Shown here: in pieces, positions 36,629 through 47,449 of the stretch
Layout of the letters: each line of letters opens with the position of its first letter
How positions within the stretch are numbered: position 1 is the first letter of the stretch
Assembly (NCBI RefSeq): GCF_947493865.1
Contig: NZ_CANLTC010000002.1
Location: 186,001 to 250,000, forward strand
DNA: 64,000 nt
Direction of reading: 5' to 3'
From: an uncultured Halomonas sp.
Lineage (GTDB): Bacteria > Pseudomonadota > Gammaproteobacteria > Pseudomonadales > Halomonadaceae
Made by a program: the position numbers and the translations under genes
The notes under the pieces: model-generated
Databases searched by the model: none
What the model was told of the DNA's origin: nothing
The model's input: only the letters and a program-made list of their open reading frames with translations

Positions 36629-37053
36629 GACTTACCCCTGGCGCCGAGACGGGAAAAACCGAGCCATGTGGCCGCGCATGCCATGACGGCGACGATGATC
36701 GAAAGAATAAAGCCGGTAGGCATCATGGCCCAGGCATCCCGGGCATGGATCAGCGCATTGATGAAACCGGCAATCCAGATGACCAGCATCAGGAAAAAGT
36801 AAACCAGGGAGAGCCCACGGTGACGATCGGCACGAAACAGGCCGATGATGGCAGCCAGTAGCGCCAAACCGCTGAATACAAGCCCCCCGACAATGAGCCA
36901 GGATGAGAAGTGGGCCCATTGAATGTTGTAGCTCGTCGAGTAGGCGTAATCGCTCAATGCGGCGCCAAGAAACAAGGGAACAGTCCCGGCAAGCAGTACT
37001 GCATGCAGCGGGTGCAGCCCACTTCGATACGTGCTGTCGGCAGTGGCCGTCAC
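36625..37053 (-). CDS. Four-helix membrane protein, DUF2231-like
   Basis: The 142-residue product has four hydrophobic segments (about 17-35, 46-68, 78-97, 107-130) and the opening GLHPLHAVLLAGTVPLFLGAALSDYAYSTS. This matches the HP-x-H-x-x-L start of DUF2231 membrane proteins, where the histidines may bind heme or quinone (inference). It is translationally coupled with the sugar dehydrogenase gene (4-bp overlap), so a redox partner role is reasonable: DUF2231 proteins often lie beside this type of dehydrogenase. Assignment to the family is by pattern only. Confidence 0.65.
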   Translation of the reverse strand: MTATADSTYRSGLHPLHAVLLAGTVPLFLGAALSDYAYSTSYNIQWAHFSSWLIVGGLVFSGLALLAAIIGLFRADRHRGLSLVYFFLMLVIWIAGFINALIHARDAWAMMPTGFILSIIVAVMACAATWLGFSRLGARGKS

Positions 37054-37407
37054 GGCAAACTCCTTATGCTGATCGAGCTAATTGATTTGGCCAGGCTGGC
37101 TTGAACCATGCACTAAGCCAATCTGGCGGACGACATCATGTCCGTCAGGCCGGAGTATAGTTTACGTCTGAAATCTTGCCCAAAGGAGAATAAGCGAGAG
37201 CTAATCGGTTGCTGGTCTGTACAGACAACGTTAGCCTTGCTCTCGGTCGCCGGGCGACAGGATGACAAGATCGTCGCCTGAAAAGCAGTCGACACCGAAC
37301 GGGCAACCGCGACGTGTGTCTCCCTCCTGGAGGAGAGATACCTCGCGAGGCTGCCACATTGGAACGCAAGCGCTCCCCAACTAAATCCATTATCGATCAA
37401 TTACATC
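37054..37407. other. 354-bp intergenic region between divergent genes
   Basis: This stretch separates the DUF2231-like gene (minus) from the beta-helix gene (plus). It contains several short palindromes: GTCGCCGGGCGAC near 37248, CTCCTGGAGGAG near 37326 and CCTCGCGAGG near 37337. There is no convincing open frame. No clear promoter or ribosome-binding site was seen directly ahead of 37408. It could hold a small RNA, but nothing here proves it. Confidence 0.5.
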
Positions 37408-38562
37408 ATGCTGACACCTTATGACTTTGGCGCCGTAGGCGATGGGCGCACCGATGACACTCAAGCAGTCAACGAATTCCTTGCCTATGCCGCCGACCAT
37501 GTCGTACTGGAAGCCAAGTTCGTCGGCACCTTTCGAGTAACCGATACCGTCAAGTTCCGTCCCAGCGATCCGGAACAGAAGTCCTTTGCCACCAACGACA
37601 TGCGCCTGCGCGCCACCCTGATCGTCGATCGACCCTCGACCAACCCCGGGCCAGGCATCGAGATCGCCGGTGTCAGTGGCGGTGTATTCTCGGGCAAACT
37701 GTCAGTCAAGGGAGTGACCGGACAGCGCTGGCCACTGGGCCGCTATATGACCCATGGCGTCGTTTATGGCGACGGTGTGCGCCAGACCATGTTCGATTCG
37801 TTGTATGTCGAAGGCGCTCTGCTGTGGGGCGTGCACAAGGATGGCTCAGACGGGAATGCGGTCGAGGATATCGGCTCGAACAGTCGTGTGCGTTACGCCA
37901 TGGTGCATTGCACCGATTGCGGGCTATCCGATAAGCATGACGCGCTTGCCGGCTGGGCCAACAGCTACGTCAGTCATACCGACAACGACGCCAAGCATGG
38001 CGATGAACGCTCCATCGTCGAACTGGCCAAAGGCGTACCGCCGCACATCGAGGACAAGGGCCGTAGTGCCATTCTGATCAATGGCAATGTCTACGGTATT
38101 GCTCGGGTGGTCGATGACCGCCACATCGAAATATTTCCTCGCGTCGCCGAAGACGTCTCGAAGGGCAACGAGGTAGTGTTCGCCATTGGTGGTGGCGTCT
38201 TCCAGGACAGCGTCGATTTCAGTTTGTGGAGCTATGGCGTGGTAGATGTGTCCTGGTGCGGCATCGGCTGGTATGACGCCAACATGTACGGTAATTCGGT
38301 GCAGTTGATGCACATCAGCAAGGCCATCATCGCAGGATTGATAGGCAGTTTTCCGACAGGCCCCCTGTACGGCGGTTTCGTTGGCCAGCTCTATACCGAA
38401 GGCAATACCCCGGTGCGCGGCTTTCCCAGCTGGGGAGATTCGTCGTACACCATCGGCGATAGTCGCATCACCGTGGCGGAGGACTTCTATCGCATCTATG
38501 CCAACAAAGGGAAAGCATACCGGCGCGCACCCTTTACCGGCACCCTGCATCGCGGTGACTAG
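37408..38562 (+). CDS. Right-handed beta-helix protein, pectate-lyase/phage-tailspike-like
   Basis: The 384-residue protein begins MLTPYDFGAVGDGRTDDTQAVNEFL, the classical opening of the Pectate_lyase_3 / tailspike beta-helix superfamily. Short beta-rich turns with N, G and D follow (for example IEIAGVSGGVFSGKLSVKGV, NSRVRYAMVHCTDCGLSDKH). There is no signal peptide. Such domains depolymerise or bind surface polysaccharides in phages and secreted lyases. It stands alone, with no phage or secretion genes around it, so it may be a relic of a phage or a moron-type gene. Catalytic residues cannot be identified. Confidence 0.65.
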   Translation: MLTPYDFGAVGDGRTDDTQAVNEFLAYAADHVVLEAKFVGTFRVTDTVKFRPSDPEQKSFATNDMRLRATLIVDRPSTNPGPGIEIAGVSGGVFSGKLSVKGVTGQRWPLGRYMTHGVVYGDGVRQTMFDSLYVEGALLWGVHKDGSDGNAVEDIGSNSRVRYAMVHCTDCGLSDKHDALAGWANSYVSHTDNDAKHGDERSIVELAKGVPPHIEDKGRSAILINGNVYGIARVVDDRHIEIFPRVAEDVSKGNEVVFAIGGGVFQDSVDFSLWSYGVVDVSWCGIGWYDANMYGNSVQLMHISKAIIAGLIGSFPTGPLYGGFVGQLYTEGNTPVRGFPSWGDSSYTIGDSRITVAEDFYRIYANKGKAYRRAPFTGTLHRGD

Positions 38563-38628
38563 GAGTCGGGGCATGGGTGATCCTGGCATGATCGGTTATC
38601 ATGCCGCGTAAATCCTTTCGGACTCACC

Positions 38629-39945
38629 ATGCAGCCTCCTCTTCCCCTGCCGCTATCGACACCCAACCGTAACCTGGTTCGTCTGACGCTGATTCGCGGC
38701 ATCAGCTGGACGGGCTTTCTCGGGGCGATTGTCTTCGGCATCGAGGTACTCGGTTTCGAGCTGCGTGTCGTGCCGGTGATCAGTGTCATCATCGCCATGG
38801 GATTGATCAACGTCGTCACCTGGTGGCGCTTGAGTCGTCCTCGCGCCGTCACCAACATCGAGTATCTGCTGCAGTTGCTGGTCGAGATCGCCGGGCTAGC
38901 CATGCTGTTTTACTTCACCGGCGGGGCAACCAATCCTGTCATCAGCTATTATCTGGTTCCGGTAACCATTGCCGCGGCTACCCTGCCCTGGCTCTATGCC
39001 TGGATCGTCGCCAGCGCCACCATGGCCTGCTACACCTTCCTGATGCTTTTCTATGACCGCGTACCGGAAATGAGTCACGGTCTGATGAATCCGGATATCA
39101 GCCTGCATGTGCTGGGCATGTGGTTGAATTTTGGGCTGTCCGCCGGTCTCGTGACGTTTTTCATCTACAAGATGGCACTGGCGCTGCGACGTCGCGACAT
39201 GGCCTTGTCTCGCACCCGGGAAACGGTACTGCGCAACGAACAGGTTCTCGCCGTGGCGACCCAGGCGGCCGGCACGGCGCATGAACTCGGCACACCGCTC
39301 TCCACCATGGCCGTACTGCTCAATGAAATGCGCCACGATGCCAAGGGCAATTCGACCCTGGAAGAGGATATAGACCTGCTGCGCCAGCAAGTCGATACCT
39401 GCAAGTCCCGTCTCCAGCATCTGGTGGAGAACGCGGATCGCCGCCGTCTGGCGGAGCCGGAAGTTCGCTCCGCCCAGGAGTGGTTACAGCATCTGGTTCA
39501 GCGCTGGCTGGTGCTGCGCCCGGACGTCACTCACCGCATCGAGAAACTGGGCAAGCGCGGCTCACCGGAGCTTGCAGTGGATGTCACCCTGGAACAGGCG
39601 CTGATGAATCTGCTCAACAATGCAGCGGACGCCAATCCCGACGACATCCTGATCAGCCTTGACTGGAATCATGAAGAGGTGATCATCGATATTCGCGACC
39701 ATGGCCCGGGCGTGGCCATGTCGATCGCCGATCAACTCGGTGACACCTTCATCTCGACCAAGAGCAAGGGCATGGGTATCGGGCTGTTTCTCTCCCATGC
39801 CACCATCAACCGCTTCGGCGGCGGTGTGAGCCTGTACAATCATGAAGAAGGCGGCACGCTGACCGAAGTCAAGCTGCCCCGCGCCCTTGGAAGCAGACTG
39901 ATTAGACAGGAAATCACTAGAGGTTCATCCAGCAATGACCAATGA
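38629..39945 (+). CDS. regB: RegB/PrrB/RoxS-type redox sensor histidine kinase
   Basis: The 438-residue kinase has six N-terminal membrane segments, then a cytoplasmic HisKA domain with the H-box AAGTAHELGTPLSTMAVLLNEM (His near residue 222), N box and G boxes (GMGIGLFLSHATINRFGG). Membrane-linker GGATNPVISYYLVPVTIAAATLP matches the conserved GGxxNP quinone-associated motif of RegB. The segment LRQQVDTCKSRLQHL carries a cysteine placed like the redox-active Cys of RegB. The partner regulator overlaps the 3' end by 11 bp. In known members this pair senses respiratory redox state. Confidence 0.88.
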   Translation: MQPPLPLPLSTPNRNLVRLTLIRGISWTGFLGAIVFGIEVLGFELRVVPVISVIIAMGLINVVTWWRLSRPRAVTNIEYLLQLLVEIAGLAMLFYFTGGATNPVISYYLVPVTIAAATLPWLYAWIVASATMACYTFLMLFYDRVPEMSHGLMNPDISLHVLGMWLNFGLSAGLVTFFIYKMALALRRRDMALSRTRETVLRNEQVLAVATQAAGTAHELGTPLSTMAVLLNEMRHDAKGNSTLEEDIDLLRQQVDTCKSRLQHLVENADRRRLAEPEVRSAQEWLQHLVQRWLVLRPDVTHRIEKLGKRGSPELAVDVTLEQALMNLLNNAADANPDDILISLDWNHEEVIIDIRDHGPGVAMSIADQLGDTFISTKSKGMGIGLFLSHATINRFGGGVSLYNHEEGGTLTEVKLPRALGSRLIRQEITRGSSSNDQ

Positions 39946-40477
39946 CACTCCGGAACGCTTGTTGATCATCGACGACGATGAGATGTTCTGCCATGTAATG
40001 CAGCGCGCGCTCAGCCGGCGCGGTTTCGACATAACCGTTGCCAATGATGCCGATCAGGCGCTGGAGTCGGCACGCCGCTCTCCCCCACAGCTGGCAACTC
40101 TCGATCTCAAGCTCGAACACACCTCCGGACTCAAGCTGCTGCCGGAGCTGCTGGCCCTGGCTCCCGAGTGCCGCGTCGTCGTGCTCACCGGCTATTCGAG
40201 CATCGCGACCGCCGTCGAAGCCATCAAGCTCGGCGCGGTCAATTATCTGTGCAAACCCGCGGATGCGGACGAAATTCTTGCCGCCCTGGGATGCGATGAA
40301 GGCAATCCGGATATCGATATTGCGGACAATCCACCCTCGATCAACCGGGTCACCTGGGAGCACATCCAAAAGGTGTTGCACGAATATGACGGCAACATCT
40401 CCGCCACCGCAAGGGCCCTGGGCATGCACCGTCGAACCCTGCAGCGCAAGCTGCAAAAACGCCCCGTGAGACGCTAG
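39935..40477 (+). CDS. regA: RegA/PrrA/RoxR-type response regulator
   Basis: The 180-residue protein has a receiver domain with the acidic pocket LLIIDDDEMF and phospho-acceptor LATLDLKLEHTSG (Asp near residue 55). The conserved Thr is in VLTGYSS and the Lys in NYLCKPA. It joins a Fis-type HTH at the C-terminus (GNISATARALGMHRRTLQRKLQKRPVRR), as in RegA/PrrA/ActR. It overlaps the regB stop by 11 bp, so the two are co-expressed. Known family members control respiration, electron transport and redox-linked genes. Confidence 0.9.
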   Translation: MTNDTPERLLIIDDDEMFCHVMQRALSRRGFDITVANDADQALESARRSPPQLATLDLKLEHTSGLKLLPELLALAPECRVVVLTGYSSIATAVEAIKLGAVNYLCKPADADEILAALGCDEGNPDIDIADNPPSINRVTWEHIQKVLHEYDGNISATARALGMHRRTLQRKLQKRPVRR

Positions 40478-40530
40478 ACCGCTACAGCACTTCTTCACAT
40501 CTTATCTTCACAGCAGAGGCAGGAGGCCTT

Positions 40531-41352
40531 ATGAAACTCAGCGAGCGACTTGCCCTCACCGTGGATATTGCCGAACAGGCAGGAGACATGATTCGCAAGG
40601 CACGTCTGGAACAGAACTTCGACGAGCATTACAAACAGGACGATGAATTGGTCACTGATGCGGATGTCGCTGTCGATCGTTTCATCGCCGAACAGCTGGA
40701 GAGCCATTTCCCTGGAGAGGCCAGACTCACCGAAGAACTTTCACCGGAACGGGACGTCCTTGAGCAAGATGGCGATCTATGGGTGATCGACCCCATCGAT
40801 GGCACGGTGAACTTCGCTCGAGGGTTGCCTCATGTAGCGGTGTCCATCGCCTGGTCCCATCAAGGCAAGGTACAGCTAGGCGTCGTGCACGCCCCTTTTC
40901 TCGATGAAACCTTTACCGCCCTGCGCGGCAAGGGCGCTCGCCTCAATGACAAGAGCATTGAAGCCAGCTCTGCCAAGCGTCTCGAACATAGCCTGATTGC
41001 TACTGGCTTTCCCTATCGGATAGAGGGTCGCGCGCCCTTGCTGAGGCGTCTTGGCGCGGTCATGGATGCCTGCAAGGATCTGCGGCGCTGCGGCTCTGCA
41101 GCGCTAGACTTGTGCAATGTGGCCTGTGGCCGCCTGGACGGCTATTACGAAAGTGTCTCGCCCTGGGATTTCGCGGCGGGTTTCCTGATTGCCCAGGAAG
41201 CCGGCGCACGCACCGGCCACCTCTACCCTTGCCCGGACAATATTCCTGAAGAACTCTATGGCGAGCACATACTGGCGACGGCACCCAATATCTACAAGTC
41301 GCTCCACGCTCTGCTGATTCAAGCCGATGAGAACCGCGCATTTCCACGTTGA
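40531..41352 (+). CDS. Inositol monophosphatase family phosphatase
   Basis: A lithium-sensitive-type Mg2+ phosphatase of the IMPase/CysQ/FBPase superfamily; 273 residues. Metal-binding motifs are visible: LVTDADVAVDRFI, TEELSPE, WVIDPIDGTVNFARGLPHVAVSIA (DPxDGT near residue 88) and CNVACGRLDGYYESVSPWDFAAGFLIAQEAGA (WDxAAG). Substrate (inositol phosphate, 3'-phosphoadenosine or another) is not resolved. GGAGG sits upstream of the ATG. It lies between regA and grxA. Confidence 0.88.
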   Translation: MKLSERLALTVDIAEQAGDMIRKARLEQNFDEHYKQDDELVTDADVAVDRFIAEQLESHFPGEARLTEELSPERDVLEQDGDLWVIDPIDGTVNFARGLPHVAVSIAWSHQGKVQLGVVHAPFLDETFTALRGKGARLNDKSIEASSAKRLEHSLIATGFPYRIEGRAPLLRRLGAVMDACKDLRRCGSAALDLCNVACGRLDGYYESVSPWDFAAGFLIAQEAGARTGHLYPCPDNIPEELYGEHILATAPNIYKSLHALLIQADENRAFPR

Positions 41353-41501
41353 GATTTCTGCAATGCCGTCTCGAAAGGCAGAATCCGATAGCGCCATGTA
41401 ATAATGCGTTTAGAGACACTCTATTGGCGTTATTTTCCCGAATGCGAAACAATGACGTCATTCTTTTACCGGCCAATTTCAATTTCCTACCAGGAGTCTT
41501 C

Positions 41502-41777
41502 ATGCTTACTGTCATTTTTGGTCGTCCCGGCTGTCCTTTCTGCGTGCGCGCAAAAGAGCTTGCGGACAATATTGCCAATCAACGGAATGATTTCAGCTAT
41601 CGTTATATCGATATCCATGAAGAAGGCATCACCAAGGCGGATATGGAAAAGACTATCGGCAAGCCAGTGGATACGGTACCGCAAATCTTTGTCGATCAAA
41701 CACACATCGGTGGCTATACCGAGTTCGATCAGTATGTTCGCGATAATGAACTGCTTTCCAGTGCCAATGCGATCTGA
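41502..41777 (+). CDS. grxA: Glutaredoxin (GrxA-like)
   Basis: From the ATG at 41502 (CAGGAG upstream) the product is 91 residues, with the dithiol site CPFC in FGRPGCPFCVRAKELAD. Further glutaredoxin features are TVPQIFVDQTHIGGYTEFDQYV (TVPxxF, GGxxE). The length and spacing fit glutaredoxin 1, which reduces ribonucleotide reductase and other thiols. A small inverted repeat GCCGAT/ATCGGC follows at 41801-41818 and may be a weak terminator. Confidence 0.9.
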   Translation: MLTVIFGRPGCPFCVRAKELADNIANQRNDFSYRYIDIHEEGITKADMEKTIGKPVDTVPQIFVDQTHIGGYTEFDQYVRDNELLSSANAI

Positions 41778-41968
41778 AGCATGGCGCTTCATGACGTCGC
41801 CGATCCGTCGATCGGCGCCGCCGTTTACATTTACACGACAAAATCACTCATAATTTCCTCTCCTGTGTATCCATGTCGTTGAAGCGATGTCCCGTCAACT
41901 GCCTATACTCTTTGACAAGGTCACGTTAAAGACTCGTTGAAGGGTCACCAACAGGGAATGCACCAGAC

Positions 41969-42736
41969 ATGCAACGGGAAGAGTTCTTACAGCAATTATG
42001 GCTGGATTACATTCACATGCATCCGGAACTGGGAGGCAACCATCCCTGGAGCCAGAGCAAGAATGCCGAATACCTGGCCATACTGACGCTCAATATCGGT
42101 CCTTTCAGCGCCGAGACCTTGCAACGATCGCTGACGCGCTTCGGCTATCGTCCTACCGGACGCTTTGCCATCGCCGATCGTGGCTTGCTCTTCACTCTTC
42201 TTGCCCCACCGGACGATGGCGCCTGGATATTACTGGGCGAATTCCAGACCGGCTCCTTGATGCATCAACCTCGCCATCAATTGCAGAAACTCGTGGAGCA
42301 GACCCAGCCTCGGGATTTTCGCGGTCAGAATCTTCTTTGCCGTGGTCGCCCCTGGCCCATGCCGGACTGGACGACCTATCAGGTTCTGCATGCGGAACAT
42401 CCATTGGCCGCCTGGCTAGCGATCATGGGCCCTAGATTGCATCACATCGGATTTGACTGCGAACGCCTTGGCAGCGATCTGTCTTCCCTGGACTTCAGCA
42501 TGCAGCAAGCGGGGCTGCATGGGAGCATCGACCCACTACAGGATATTTTTCCTGTTTCACCCCTGCTGCACTACCGCTTCTACCCTGCCTGCGCCCAGCG
42601 CCTGCCCTTTGCCCAAGGTGACGAGCATCGCATCACCACCGGCGGCATTGCCCTGGTCCAGAAGAGCCTGCCACGCACCCAGGAGCGTGCCGCAGAGCTT
42701 TTGCTGCCTCAACATACCCGTTGCGAAATTGCCTGA
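41969..42736 (+). CDS. Protein of unknown function, possibly DUF1338-like
   Basis: I do not recognise this 255-residue protein with confidence. It is soluble-looking, without signal or membrane segments. Segments RFGYRPTGRFAIADRGLLFTLLAP and WILLGEFQTGSL, followed later by LHHIGFDCE and PVSPLLHYRFYPACAQRLPFAQ, are reminiscent in order of the DUF1338 / 2-oxoadipate dioxygenase (HglS) fold. In that fold His and Glu residues bind iron. The match is by eye and weak. It is convergent with the MFS gene, 15 bp apart, with no other clue from context. Confidence 0.55.
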   Translation: MQREEFLQQLWLDYIHMHPELGGNHPWSQSKNAEYLAILTLNIGPFSAETLQRSLTRFGYRPTGRFAIADRGLLFTLLAPPDDGAWILLGEFQTGSLMHQPRHQLQKLVEQTQPRDFRGQNLLCRGRPWPMPDWTTYQVLHAEHPLAAWLAIMGPRLHHIGFDCERLGSDLSSLDFSMQQAGLHGSIDPLQDIFPVSPLLHYRFYPACAQRLPFAQGDEHRITTGGIALVQKSLPRTQERAAELLLPQHTRCEIA

Positions 42737-42751
42737 GACAATTTCCGGCAT

Positions 42752-44098
42752 TCAGGCCGTCGCCGGTGTCAGGTCATCGCGATACTCGGCGCTGGGTAGG
42801 CCTTCCCCTTCGCTGGAACGCTGCCCGGACTCGAAATCCAGTTCGAGCTGGTGCGGCTCATGGCGCGCCTCTTCCAGCTCATTGATGTAATGCGAGGTTT
42901 CCATCAACGGCATGGGCGCCAAGGGCTCCTGCTCCACCTCGGGCTCAATACCCTGACGACCGTGCAGACGCACCATGACGAACATCGCAAGGAATAAGGC
43001 TGCCGCCCCGAGAAACAGCCATAGCCCTTCGGGGCCGACGGCTTTCATCAACAATGAAGCACTGAACGGACCGATCACCGAGCCGACGCCGTACCAGATC
43101 ATCAGCTTGGCATTCGCCGCAATGATCTCGGCGGGCTTAAGCCAATCATGGGTATGGGCCAGGCTGAGCGAGTACAGCGTATGCAGCATGGCGGTATGCA
43201 AACACGCCACCACCACTAACGCCACATAGCTGTAGCCGGCTGCCAAAGATATGGTGGTCCCGGTGATCGCCATGACCATCGCCATGCCGAGGATGACCTT
43301 GCGCCGGTCGAATCGATCTGACACGCGCCCTAGCGTCCACTGCGCAACCAACGCCACCAAGGTGGTGATTGCCATGAACTGAGCCGTTTGCCGGGTGCTC
43401 AGTCCAATCTCCTGGCCGTAATAAGGCGTCATCGCGAAGAATGCCTGCGCCATCAATCCTGCCGTAAAGGCCCCTACCAATCCTACCGGCGCACGCTTGA
43501 ATAGCTCGCTTAGCTTTATCTTGTGGGCGATTTCGTGACTGCCCTGGGAGGGGCCCTGAATACGATGGATCGAGAGGGGCACCAGGGAGAGAGCAAACAG
43601 GATACCGGCGACCGAAAACAACACCGCCGTCGCTGGATCGGCAAGATTCAACATCCATTGCCCCCCGGCCAGGGACAAGGTTGAAATCACCATATACCAA
43701 CCCAGCACCTTGCCGCGATTCTGATTGGTGGACTCCCCCGACACCCAGGACTCCATCACCATCAGCATGCCTGCGGTGGCGGCACCACCCGCGACACGCC
43801 AGCCAAGCCAGGCCCAAGCATTGATCCAGATGCCATGCAGCATTGCCGTAACGGCCAGCGTACCGGCACACGCGGCAAAGACGCGGATATGACCTACCGA
43901 ACGAATGCGCTTCTCGAGAAAGTAACTTCCCAGCACGAACCCCATCGAAAAACTGGACATCAACAAACCCGCCATCTGCGAGGGGAAGCCCTCGAGTGAC
44001 ATGCGCACCCCCAGCAGGGTCATGATCAAACCATGCCCCAGCAGGAAACTGATTTCACAGACGAACAGTATCGGTAATGTCGCCGGCAAGCTGCGCAA
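42752..44098 (-). CDS. MFS transporter (YcaD-like)
   Basis: A 12-segment major facilitator with about 448 residues. Motifs include GVRMSLEGFPSQMAGLLMSSFSMGFVLGSYFLEKRIRSVGHIRVFA and a repeat in the second half, with LAQWTLGRVSDRFDRRKVILG (G-x3-D-R-x-G-R-R-like loop). This arrangement matches the YcaD family, substrate unknown. I prefer a TTG start at 44098: GGAGG lies 6 bp upstream of it. The longer in-frame reading from 44191 has no ribosome-binding site. The C-terminal tail is Glu-rich and probably disordered. Confidence 0.82.
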   Translation of the reverse strand: MRSLPATLPILFVCEISFLLGHGLIMTLLGVRMSLEGFPSQMAGLLMSSFSMGFVLGSYFLEKRIRSVGHIRVFAACAGTLAVTAMLHGIWINAWAWLGWRVAGGAATAGMLMVMESWVSGESTNQNRGKVLGWYMVISTLSLAGGQWMLNLADPATAVLFSVAGILFALSLVPLSIHRIQGPSQGSHEIAHKIKLSELFKRAPVGLVGAFTAGLMAQAFFAMTPYYGQEIGLSTRQTAQFMAITTLVALVAQWTLGRVSDRFDRRKVILGMAMVMAITGTTISLAAGYSYVALVVVACLHTAMLHTLYSLSLAHTHDWLKPAEIIAANAKLMIWYGVGSVIGPFSASLLMKAVGPEGLWLFLGAAALFLAMFVMVRLHGRQGIEPEVEQEPLAPMPLMETSHYINELEEARHEPHQLELDFESGQRSSEGEGLPSAEYRDDLTPATA

Positions 44099-44534
44099 AC
44101 GCGACCTCCGCTCATGAATGACGAAAAACACAAAGCCTACGACCGAGCACGTTAAACGGGGCCGAGACCAACCCTGTGGAGTAATATACAAAATGCTGAG
44201 CGATTCTAACGCCTTACGTAGCTTTACCCCAAATTGAAATGGTTCGATCGCCGAGAAAGGTTATGCACAAAAGCTGTGGACAAGACTGTGCAAGAACACT
44301 GCATAGTGGATTGCATTACCGATTATTGCCTACCTGAGCGATAGCGGTCTTTTTTTCATCACCTCATTCAGGGGTGCAACTCTATCGAACGTCTAAACAA
44401 CGACTTACCCCTCTCGTGATAGGCTATCGCCAGATCACCTTGAAAGGACTCTCTGGGCGCAGAATACGTGCTTCGAGAAGCCGGCCTAGCGTACCGCTAC
44501 GATAATGACCAGGATAAGAAAAGGAGGGAACGAC
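44099..44534. other. Intergenic region with a DnaA-box-like cluster upstream of acetoacetyl-CoA synthetase
   Basis: About 435 bp between divergent genes. At 44261-44269 TTATGCACA, a good match to the DnaA box TTATNCACA, is followed by TGTGGACAA at 44275-44283, the inverse of TTGTCCACA. TGTGCAAG at 44287-44294 is a third weaker inverse match. No open frame or strong hairpin was found. The last 15 bp hold a perfect AAGGAGGG ribosome-binding site. Confidence 0.5.
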
Positions 44535-46484
<1,950 letters not shown>

Positions 46485-46490
46485 GTGCCT

Positions 46491-46520
46491 GTCCAGAATG
46501 GTCGACAGGCCATTCTGGAC
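46491..46520 (+). terminator. Inverted repeat after aacS
   Basis: A perfect 11-bp stem, GTCCAGAATGG with CCATTCTGGAC around an 8-base loop, begins 7 bp after the aacS stop. No T-run follows, so it may mark an mRNA 3' end or be a weak terminator. Confidence 0.5.
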
Positions 46521-46576
46521 TGGGCAGCGTCAGCTTCGTCCAGTAGCATACTCCCAAGTCATTGAAGGAGAATGAC

Positions 46577-47449
46577 ATGTCGACCCTAAAAGGGATCGTC
46601 AGCATGCTGCTGCTGGTACTTAGCACCCTGTTCTGGGCAGTCCCGTTGTACGCCCTGGCACTACTCAAACTGATAGCCCCCACCCGCGGGTTGCGTACGC
46701 GCCTGCTTCGAGGGCTCAATACCATTGCCTTGGCCTGGATTGGAACCAATCTCTGGTGGATGAAGCATTGGCTCAAACCGCGCCTGGAAGTTCACTTGCC
46801 GGATGGATTGTCACCCGAGCAATGGTGGTTGGTCATCGCCAATCACCGCAGCTGGACCGACATCTTCATGTTGCAGTTGGCGCTGCACCGGCGCATTCCG
46901 ATGCCACGCTTCTTCATGAAACGCGAACTCATCTGGGTACCAGTGATTGGACTCGCCTGGTGGGCGCTGGAGTTTCCTTTCATGCGCCGCTACAAACGCG
47001 ACCGCCTGGAACGCGACCCGCGCCTGGCCAAGCGCGATCTGGAGGCTACGCGACTCCTGTGTGCTCGTGCTCAACAAATGCCCATGGCGATCTACAACTT
47101 TGTCGAGGGAACCCGTTATTCGGTAGCCAAACATGACGCCCAGGAAAGCCCTTATCGACATCTACTTAGGCCCAAGGCCGGCGGCACCGCCCAGGTGGTG
47201 AGTCTGTTGGGAAAGCGCCTGAGCGGCGTCCTCGATGTCACTCTGGTCTATACCCGCGAACGCCCCAATTTCTGGGATTTTTTATGCGGTCGCGAAACAC
47301 CGGTCGCGCTCCATGCACGGCGACTCGAATTGCCAAGCTGGATGCACGATGGCGATTACCATCATGATCCGCAGTACAAGGAACGCTTCCAGACATGGCT
47401 CAATGCCTTGTGGCAGGAAAAAGACCATACCCTTGCTTCGTTGCGCTGA
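46577..47449 (+). CDS. YihG-type 1-acyl-sn-glycerol-3-phosphate acyltransferase (PlsC family)
   Basis: Inner-membrane lysophospholipid acyltransferase. From the ATG at 46577 (AAGGAG upstream) the product has 290 residues, with one N-terminal membrane segment (about 9-35). The PlsC motifs are NHRSWTDIF (HX4D, residues ~89-97) and FVEGTR (about 174-179). The motif set and length suggest YihG, a PlsC paralog of E. coli. Its 3' end overlaps the start of the next gene by about 55 bp. Confidence 0.9.
   Translation: MSTLKGIVSMLLLVLSTLFWAVPLYALALLKLIAPTRGLRTRLLRGLNTIALAWIGTNLWWMKHWLKPRLEVHLPDGLSPEQWWLVIANHRSWTDIFMLQLALHRRIPMPRFFMKRELIWVPVIGLAWWALEFPFMRRYKRDRLERDPRLAKRDLEATRLLCARAQQMPMAIYNFVEGTRYSVAKHDAQESPYRHLLRPKAGGTAQVVSLLGKRLSGVLDVTLVYTRERPNFWDFLCGRETPVALHARRLELPSWMHDGDYHHDPQYKERFQTWLNALWQEKDHTLASLR

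Noticed and set aside
44261-44294. Chromosomal replication origin
   Set aside because: Only a few DnaA-box-like sites; no dnaA, rpmH, gidA or AT-rich unwinding element in the neighbourhood.
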